A DNA stretch of 64,000 nt from CAWGHZ01 sp963775315 (GTDB lineage Bacteria; Pseudomonadota; Alphaproteobacteria; MPNO01; DASWLB01). The DNA is taken from assembly GCA_963775315.1 (NCBI GenBank), contig CAVZIN010000009.1, positions 434,001-498,000 on the forward strand. Direction: 5' to 3'. The notes below the pieces were generated by a model. It was not told where the DNA came from. It did no database searches and was given only the letters and a program-made list of their open reading frames with translations. Shown in pieces: positions 59,308 through 64,000 of this stretch. The position numbers and the translations under genes were made by a program. Each line of letters starts with the position of its first letter. Positions within the stretch are counted from its first letter, which is position 1.

Positions 59308-60930
59308 ATGCAGCGTTTCGACTACATCATCGTGGGTGCGGGCTCGGCGGGATGCGTGCTCGCCAACCGGCTGAGCGAGGAGCGCGAGGCGCGCGTCCTG
59401 CTGATCGAGGCAGGCGGGCGCGACAGCAACTTCCGCATCCACATGCCGCTCGCCATGCGGACCCTGACCTTCCACCCGACCTACACCTGGGGCTTCGCGA
59501 CCGAACCCGAACCGCATTGCTACGGGAGGCGCATCCAGGTGCCGCGCGGGCGCGTGCTGGGCGGCACGTCCTCGATCAACGCGATGATCTACGCCCGCGG
59601 CCATCCGCTGGATTACGACCAGTGGCGCCAGATGGGGCTCGCCGGCTGGGGCTATGCCGACGTGCTGCCCTACTTCAAGCGGTCGGAGCATTCGTTCCGC
59701 GGCGCCGACACCTATCACGGCGCGGGCGGACCCCTGAAGGTGACGCCGCCCGGCATCCCGAGCCCGATCTACGACATGTTCGCCGCCGCCGCCGAGCGCG
59801 TCGGCTTCCCGCGGTCCGACGACTATAACGGCGCCGAGCCCGAGGGTGTGGCGCAGGCGCAGATGACGATCGGCGACGGCAAGCGCTGGTCGACCGCGCG
59901 CGCCTTTCTGCGCCCGGCGATGGCGCGGCCGAACCTCCGCATCGCGGTCAACGCACTGGCCGAGCGGGTGGTGATCGAGAACGGGCGCGCGGTCGGTGTC
60001 GCCTTCCGCCAGGGCCAGAAGCGCTTCACCGCCTATTGCGACCGCGAGGTGATCCTGGCCGGCGGCACATACAACTCGCCCCAGCTCCTGATGCTGTCGG
60101 GCGTCGGCCCGGCGGACGAGTTGCGCGCGGCGGGGGTGACGCCGGTGCTCGACCGGCCCGACGTGGGGCGCAATCTGCAGGAGCACGTCAATACTTTCGC
60201 GACGTTCGAGCTGGCCAAGCCGATCTCGCTGCAGCCGCTGCTGCGGTTCGACCGGATGACGGTCAACGTCGCGCGTTGGGCGATCAGCGGCACCGGCCCC
60301 GCCGGCAGCTTCCCGACGAGCTGCGCCTCGTTCATCCGGGTGCGGCCGGAGAGCGAGCGGCCCGACATCGAGCTGCTGGTAAGCCCGGTCGCGCCCGACG
60401 GCACGATGTGGTTCCCCGGCGTGAAGAAGCCGGTCGGCCACCGCTTCTCGAGCCGCATCGCGGTGCTGCACCCGCGCAGCAAGGGCAAAGTGATGCTGCG
60501 CTCGGCCGATCCCGCCGACCCGCCGCGCATCTTCTGGAACCTGTTCGACGATCCGCACGACCTCGACACGCTGCGCGCTGGGTTGAAGGCGGTGCGCTCG
60601 ATCTTCGCATCCGACCCGCTCGCCGCCGTCGTCGGCGCCGAGCAGCGCCCGGGACGGGCCGTCGAGACTGACGCCGAGATCGACGAGTTCCTGCGGCGCA
60701 ACTGCGAGACGGCGCACCACCCGGCGGGCACCTGCCGCATGGGGGCCGACGACCAGGCGGTGGTCGATGCCGAGCTGCGGGTGAAGGGGATCGAGGGGCT
60801 GCGCGTCGTCGACTGCTCGGTGATGCCGAACGTCGTCGGCTCCAACACCAACGCGCCGACCATCATGATCGCCGAGAAGGCATCCGACATGATCCGCGGC
60901 CGCGCCGCCCTGCCGGCGGCCGGCGTCTGA
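59308..60930 (+). CDS. GMC family FAD-dependent oxidoreductase (choline dehydrogenase-like)
   Basis: A 540-residue GMC enzyme starting MQRFDYIIVGAGSAGCVLAN at 59308, with the FAD-binding GxGxxG at the N-terminus. Further signatures are GGTSSINAMIYARGHPLDYD near 85-105, ILAGGTYNSPQLLMLSGVGP near 250, and the C-terminal active site CETAHHPAGTCRMGADD with a histidine near 470, then PNVVGSNTNAPTIMIAEK. Members oxidise alcohols, including choline, polyethylene glycol and long-chain or aryl alcohols. It precedes a c-type cytochrome by 15 bp, a likely electron acceptor. Substrate unknown. Confidence 0.9.
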   Translation: MQRFDYIIVGAGSAGCVLANRLSEEREARVLLIEAGGRDSNFRIHMPLAMRTLTFHPTYTWGFATEPEPHCYGRRIQVPRGRVLGGTSSINAMIYARGHPLDYDQWRQMGLAGWGYADVLPYFKRSEHSFRGADTYHGAGGPLKVTPPGIPSPIYDMFAAAAERVGFPRSDDYNGAEPEGVAQAQMTIGDGKRWSTARAFLRPAMARPNLRIAVNALAERVVIENGRAVGVAFRQGQKRFTAYCDREVILAGGTYNSPQLLMLSGVGPADELRAAGVTPVLDRPDVGRNLQEHVNTFATFELAKPISLQPLLRFDRMTVNVARWAISGTGPAGSFPTSCASFIRVRPESERPDIELLVSPVAPDGTMWFPGVKKPVGHRFSSRIAVLHPRSKGKVMLRSADPADPPRIFWNLFDDPHDLDTLRAGLKAVRSIFASDPLAAVVGAEQRPGRAVETDAEIDEFLRRNCETAHHPAGTCRMGADDQAVVDAELRVKGIEGLRVVDCSVMPNVVGSNTNAPTIMIAEKASDMIRGRAALPAAGV

Positions 60931-60945
60931 ACCGAGGGGGACCAC

Positions 60946-61449
60946 ATGCGATTCCGCACCATTGTCGCGCTCTGCGCGCTCGCCGCTGCGGCCGGCTGCG
61001 CGACCCGGGCGCCGATGCCGGACGACCAGTTCGCGCAGGTGCTTTGGACGCGGATGGTGGGTTTGCGCATGGTCGGCGACCACGCGATCGTCAGCCGGCC
61101 CTATGTCGGGAAAAACCCGCACGGCGCGATCCTCGACTATTTGCAGACCGACGTCGAAATGGCGGGGCGCGACGCGCCGCTGATGGTGAAGAAGAACTTC
61201 GGCGGCAAGGGCATCTTCATCGGCAAGGTCTGGGCCGACCCGCAGCCCTACCTCAAGGACATCACCGTGATGTACAAGCGCGAAGCAGGGTACGACGCCG
61301 CCCACCAGGACTGGTTCTACGCCAACTACGCCCCGGACGGCGCGGTCAAGGCCGCCGGGCGCGTCGAGATGTGCATCTCGTGCCACAAGAAGGCGCCGGG
61401 CGACGACTTCATCTTCAGCTTCGACCACCCCGCGCCCGGCGCACACTGA
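60946..61449 (+). CDS. Cytochrome P460-like haem lipoprotein
   Basis: A 167-residue exported protein. The N-terminus is a lipoprotein signal with lipobox AAAAGC-A. A single c-type haem site CISCHKKAPGDDFIF lies near residues 147-161, and the upstream domain (AILDYLQTDVEMAGRDAPLMVK, GKGIFIGKVWADP) resembles the cytochrome P460/c'-beta fold. It could accept electrons from the GMC oxidoreductase encoded 15 bp upstream. Detoxification of NO or hydroxylamine is another role known for the family. Anchored to the periplasmic side of a membrane. Confidence 0.8.
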   Translation: MRFRTIVALCALAAAAGCATRAPMPDDQFAQVLWTRMVGLRMVGDHAIVSRPYVGKNPHGAILDYLQTDVEMAGRDAPLMVKKNFGGKGIFIGKVWADPQPYLKDITVMYKREAGYDAAHQDWFYANYAPDGAVKAAGRVEMCISCHKKAPGDDFIFSFDHPAPGAH

Positions 61450-61561
61450 TCGCGGCCGCCGTGTCGCCTGCGTGACCGGAGGGGGACAGGAGCGGGCGGA
61501 GCGGAACAGCGCGCCGCCGCCTCGCGTTGCCCCGGCATCGCAACGGATACGGAGAATGACC

Positions 61562-62119
61562 ATGCGCAAGACCCTTGCGCTGGCGGCAGTCAGCGCGCTT
61601 GCCCTCGCGACGGCGGCCTTGCCCGCCTCGGCCGACACGCAGAGCCGCGTGACCCCCGTGCCCCTGACCCAGCAGCAGGGCACCGTCCCCAACCAACAAT
61701 TCCCGAACCCGCCGGGCGCCGGTCCCGAGAGCACCAACGAGACCACGCACGAAGGCACGGTGCAGGAGCGCACGGGCACCACCGAGTACCGCTCGATGCA
61801 CGAGCAATCCGGCGTCATGCCGCGCGAGGGCGGCCCCGCCTTCCCGGCCGGGCTGGAGGGCCAGAACCTCTACAACACGCATGGCGACGTCGTCGGGTCG
61901 ATCAAGCAGGTCCGCGGCAACCGGATGGTCGTCGGCGTCGGCTCCTATCTCGGCATGGGCGAGCACGACATCGTCCTCAACCATGAGGAGGTCAACGTCT
62001 CGAAGGGCGGCAAGGCGACGACCGAGCTTTCGATCACCGACCTGCAGCACAAGCCGCGCTTCGACGTGCAGACGACGGCGCCGAAGGGCCAGTCGGGCGA
62101 CCGGTTCGAGCCGCGCTGA
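61562..62119 (+). CDS. Exported PRC-barrel domain protein
   Basis: A 185-residue secreted protein. Two ATGs (61556, 61562) follow the ribosome site CGGAG; the second has better spacing. The signal peptide ends PASA-DT. A low-complexity Gln/Thr-rich stretch (35-90) leads to a PRC-barrel (about 95-150: GLEGQNLYNTHGDVVGSIKQV, then VVGVGSYLGMGEHDIVLNHEEV). Such proteins are abundant in stressed alphaproteobacteria; function unknown. The pattern of the barrel recurs in the gene at 63553. Confidence 0.85.
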   Translation: MRKTLALAAVSALALATAALPASADTQSRVTPVPLTQQQGTVPNQQFPNPPGAGPESTNETTHEGTVQERTGTTEYRSMHEQSGVMPREGGPAFPAGLEGQNLYNTHGDVVGSIKQVRGNRMVVGVGSYLGMGEHDIVLNHEEVNVSKGGKATTELSITDLQHKPRFDVQTTAPKGQSGDRFEPR

Positions 62120-62181
62120 ACCGAGACAGGACGCCACGCGAACGGGGCGATCCAGCGCCGGCCGGGTCGCCCCTTCCGCGC

Positions 62182-63408
62182 CTACGCCCCGGCGAGCTTC
62201 GTCACCCAGGCGAGCTGGGCCGGCAGGCAGATCGTCTTGAGGTCGTAGGTCGCGCGCGCGAAGGCACGGGCATTGGCGCCGAGCCGGGCGCGCGCCGTTT
62301 CGTCGGCCGCCAAGGTGCAGACCGTGTCGGCGAGCGCCGCGGTATCGAAGAACGGCACCAGGAGGCCGGTCTCGCCGCCCGCGATCGCCTCGCGCACCGG
62401 CGCCGTGTCGCTCGCCACGATCGCGCAACCCGCGCTCATCGCCTCGAGCAGGCTCCACGACAGGACGAACGGGTAGGTCAGGTAGACGTGCACCGTCGAA
62501 AGCTGCAGCAGCGGCACGAAGTGGCGATAGGGCAGGTTGCCGACGAAATGGACCCGGCTCATGTCCAGCCGGTCGCGCACCTCTGACAGGAACACTTCCT
62601 TCCACGTCCGGCCGGCGGGCGGGCGGGCGCCATAGCTTACCCCGTCGCCACCGACGATCAGCGCGCGCGCCTTGGGCCGGCGGCGCAGGATTTCCGGCAG
62701 GGCGCGCATGAACACATGGTAGCCGCGATAGGGCTCGAGGTTGCGGTTGACCAGCGTGATCACCTCGTCGGCGCGGCTGAGCGAAAGGCCGCTCGCCAGG
62801 TCGACCCGCACGCTGGCGCTCGGTGCGACGAGGTCGGTGTCGATCCCGTCATGCGCCACCTCGATCTTGGGGCGGAGCGGCTCCGGGAAGGTCGAGGCCT
62901 GCCAGCGGGTCGGCGACAGACCCGCGTCGGCCGCCACGAACTGCAGCAGGTTGGCTGCGTTCTTGAGCGTCACCCGGCACGCATCGGCGGGATCGCGCGC
63001 AGGAAATTCAAGGTCGAACCCGACGTCGGCGCCGTGCGGCTGGTAGAAGAACTCGCAATAGGTCCCGAACCGGGCCGCCGGCCACGCCTCCTTGAGGAAC
63101 AGCCCGTCGCCCCAGCCCGGATGGGCGACGATCGCGTCGGGCGCGAGCCCCGCCGTGCGCAGCGCGAGCGCGGCGCGGTAAGACGCCTCGCCGCGGATCG
63201 TCTGCATCTCGAGATCCTGGAGCCACGGGTGGATGTCGGGCGACGGCTTCCGCGCCGGCTGGTACGGCACCACGCGCACCCCCTGCCACCGCTCCGGCAC
63301 GTTGCGCCGGATGGCGAGCGCTGTCACCTCGTGACCCGCGGCGGCGAGCGCCGGGGCGAGGTGGCGGAACTGGCCGGGGAAGTTCTGGTGGGCGAACAGG
63401 ATGCGCAT
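62182..63408 (-). CDS. Glycosyltransferase family 4 protein
   Basis: A 408-residue GT-B glycosyltransferase starting MRILFAHQNFPGQFRHLAPA, a start also seen in a distinct GT4 subgroup. Mid-domain motifs are VAHPGWGDGLFLKEAWPAAR and VAHDGIDTDLVAP; the C-terminal domain has LIVGGDGVSYGA, VHFVGNLPYRHFVPLL and SWSLLEAMSAGCAIVASDTAPV with the donor-binding glutamate. It is isolated from other polysaccharide genes here and divergent from the PRC-barrel gene at 63553 across 144 bp. Donor and acceptor are unknown. Confidence 0.88.
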   Translation of the reverse strand: MRILFAHQNFPGQFRHLAPALAAAGHEVTALAIRRNVPERWQGVRVVPYQPARKPSPDIHPWLQDLEMQTIRGEASYRAALALRTAGLAPDAIVAHPGWGDGLFLKEAWPAARFGTYCEFFYQPHGADVGFDLEFPARDPADACRVTLKNAANLLQFVAADAGLSPTRWQASTFPEPLRPKIEVAHDGIDTDLVAPSASVRVDLASGLSLSRADEVITLVNRNLEPYRGYHVFMRALPEILRRRPKARALIVGGDGVSYGARPPAGRTWKEVFLSEVRDRLDMSRVHFVGNLPYRHFVPLLQLSTVHVYLTYPFVLSWSLLEAMSAGCAIVASDTAPVREAIAGGETGLLVPFFDTAALADTVCTLAADETARARLGANARAFARATYDLKTICLPAQLAWVTKLAGA

Positions 63409-63552
63409 GCGCGGACGTTAATTGACGCCCATGCGGCGCGCCAGCCCGCGCACGCCGCGGGCGTTCCGCGCGGCGGAACCCCGTTCCGCGCGGCGCGTTA
63501 CCCAATCCGCCACGACGGGCCCGAGGTGGGCGCCGGGGCCGAGGAGGATGCC

Positions 63553-64000
63553 ATGTCGAGACGGTCGCGATCTGCACTGTCCACCGCGGTCGCGGCCGCG
63601 GGGCTCGCCGCCGCCTTGTGGCAGCCCGCGGCCTTCGCCCAGCGGGCGGCGCCTGACGCCGCCCCGCCCGCCCAGGCGACGCCGGGCCCGCGGGCTCAGC
63701 CGCAGCAGCCCCAGCCGGCCCCGCAAGGGCCCGAGCACGCACCCGGCGTCCAGCCGCAGGCCCCATCGGGCGAGGTGGACGGCGGCGGCGGCGCCTTGCT
63801 CAAAATCGACGTCATCCGGTTGCAACGCGGGCTCCGCGCGTCGAAGGTGATCGGGGCGACGGTCTACAACGACGCCAAGGCCAAGATCGGCACGATCCAC
63901 GATCTGATCATCGAGGGCGGCGACAAGCTTCTGTTCGGCGTGATCTCGGTCGGCGGCTTCCTCGGCGTCGGCGACCGGCTGGTCGCCGTGCCCTACCAGG
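63553..64000 (+). CDS. Exported PRC-barrel domain protein, cut by the window edge
   Basis: The frame starts at ATG 63553 behind GAGGAGG and is open to the end of the window (149 codons visible, no stop). A signal peptide MSRRSRSALSTAVAAAGLAA...AFA-Q is followed by a Pro/Gln/Ala-rich linker (about 30-75) and a PRC-barrel beginning near residue 85 (KVIGATVYNDAKAKIGTIHD, then LFGVISVGGFLGVGDRLVAV). It resembles the gene at 61562 in layout, and the GFLGVGDRLVAV stretch parallels YLGMGEHDIVL there, so the two may be paralogues. Length is incomplete. Confidence 0.85.
   Translation, partial: MSRRSRSALSTAVAAAGLAAALWQPAAFAQRAAPDAAPPAQATPGPRAQPQQPQPAPQGPEHAPGVQPQAPSGEVDGGGGALLKIDVIRLQRGLRASKVIGATVYNDAKAKIGTIHDLIIEGGDKLLFGVISVGGFLGVGDRLVAVPYQ

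Noticed and set aside
1..64000. CRISPR array or rRNA genes
   Set aside because: No regularly spaced direct repeats of 25-40 bases and no rRNA-like conserved segments were seen.

Overview
The window is very GC-rich, densely coding chromosomal DNA. Its gene content fits an alphaproteobacterium, perhaps of Rhodospirillales type. Pointers are the bamD-recN order with a possible ligA start, FixL-type and FNR-box regulation, LigJ-type aromatic catabolism, host-attachment and PRC-barrel proteins, and a PEP-CTERM/XrtA regulatory module (sugar transferase, PrsK, PrsR, PrsT). No rRNA, CRISPR array or replication origin was seen. One tRNA gene, tRNA-Val(TAC), is present.

Layout. 1-2.6 kb: bamD-recN and the first codons of the next gene. 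3-6.7 kb: an orphan CoxL-like molybdenum hydroxylase subunit, DoxX and hydroxypyruvate isomerase. 6.7-12 kb: SixA-like phosphatase, UDP-glucuronate epimerase, a DUF2336-like protein behind a good sigma-54 promoter, and a divergent LLM oxidoreductase/MarR pair around a palindromic operator. 12-16 kb: a two-subunit molybdenum enzyme closely resembling pyrogallol-phloroglucinol transhydroxylase, with an extra N-terminal domain on the large subunit. 16-20.8 kb: polysaccharide flippase, a QueC-like PP-loop protein and a beta-helix protein. 20.9-25.7 kb: tRNA-Val followed by a small phage-like island carrying an intact IS3-family element; its far end abuts an amidohydrolase gene lacking its N-terminal half. 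26-28 kb: a TPP enzyme.

28-38.4 kb: the XrtA/PEP-CTERM locus with two glycosyltransferases. prsT is split by a frameshift. Two direct repeats and a candidate sigma-54 promoter precede the locus, and a third copy of the repeat sits the same distance from the sigma-54 promoter of the DUF2336-like gene, which suggests a PrsR regulon. 38.5-43 kb: an FMN-dependent hydroxy-acid oxidase and a FecR/RTX/nidogen-like secreted protein. 43-50 kb: a catabolic gene run (acyl-CoA dehydrogenase, cupin, CoA-transferase, TauD, alpha/beta hydrolase, MaoC hydratase, amidohydrolase).

50-55 kb: an oxygen-response block in which a perfect FNR/FixK box lies between a CBS-BON/host-attachment operon and a hybrid kinase with a FixL-type haem PAS domain. 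An IS5-family element sits exactly in the kinase stop codon. 55-61.5 kb: ferritin-like protein, LigJ, HpcH aldolase, TRAP binding protein, GMC oxidoreductase and a P460-like cytochrome. 61.5-64 kb: two PRC-barrel proteins flanking a glycosyltransferase; the last runs off the window.

Four families of short palindromic extragenic repeats lie between genes. All assignments were made by reading translations and DNA by eye; no database search was run.
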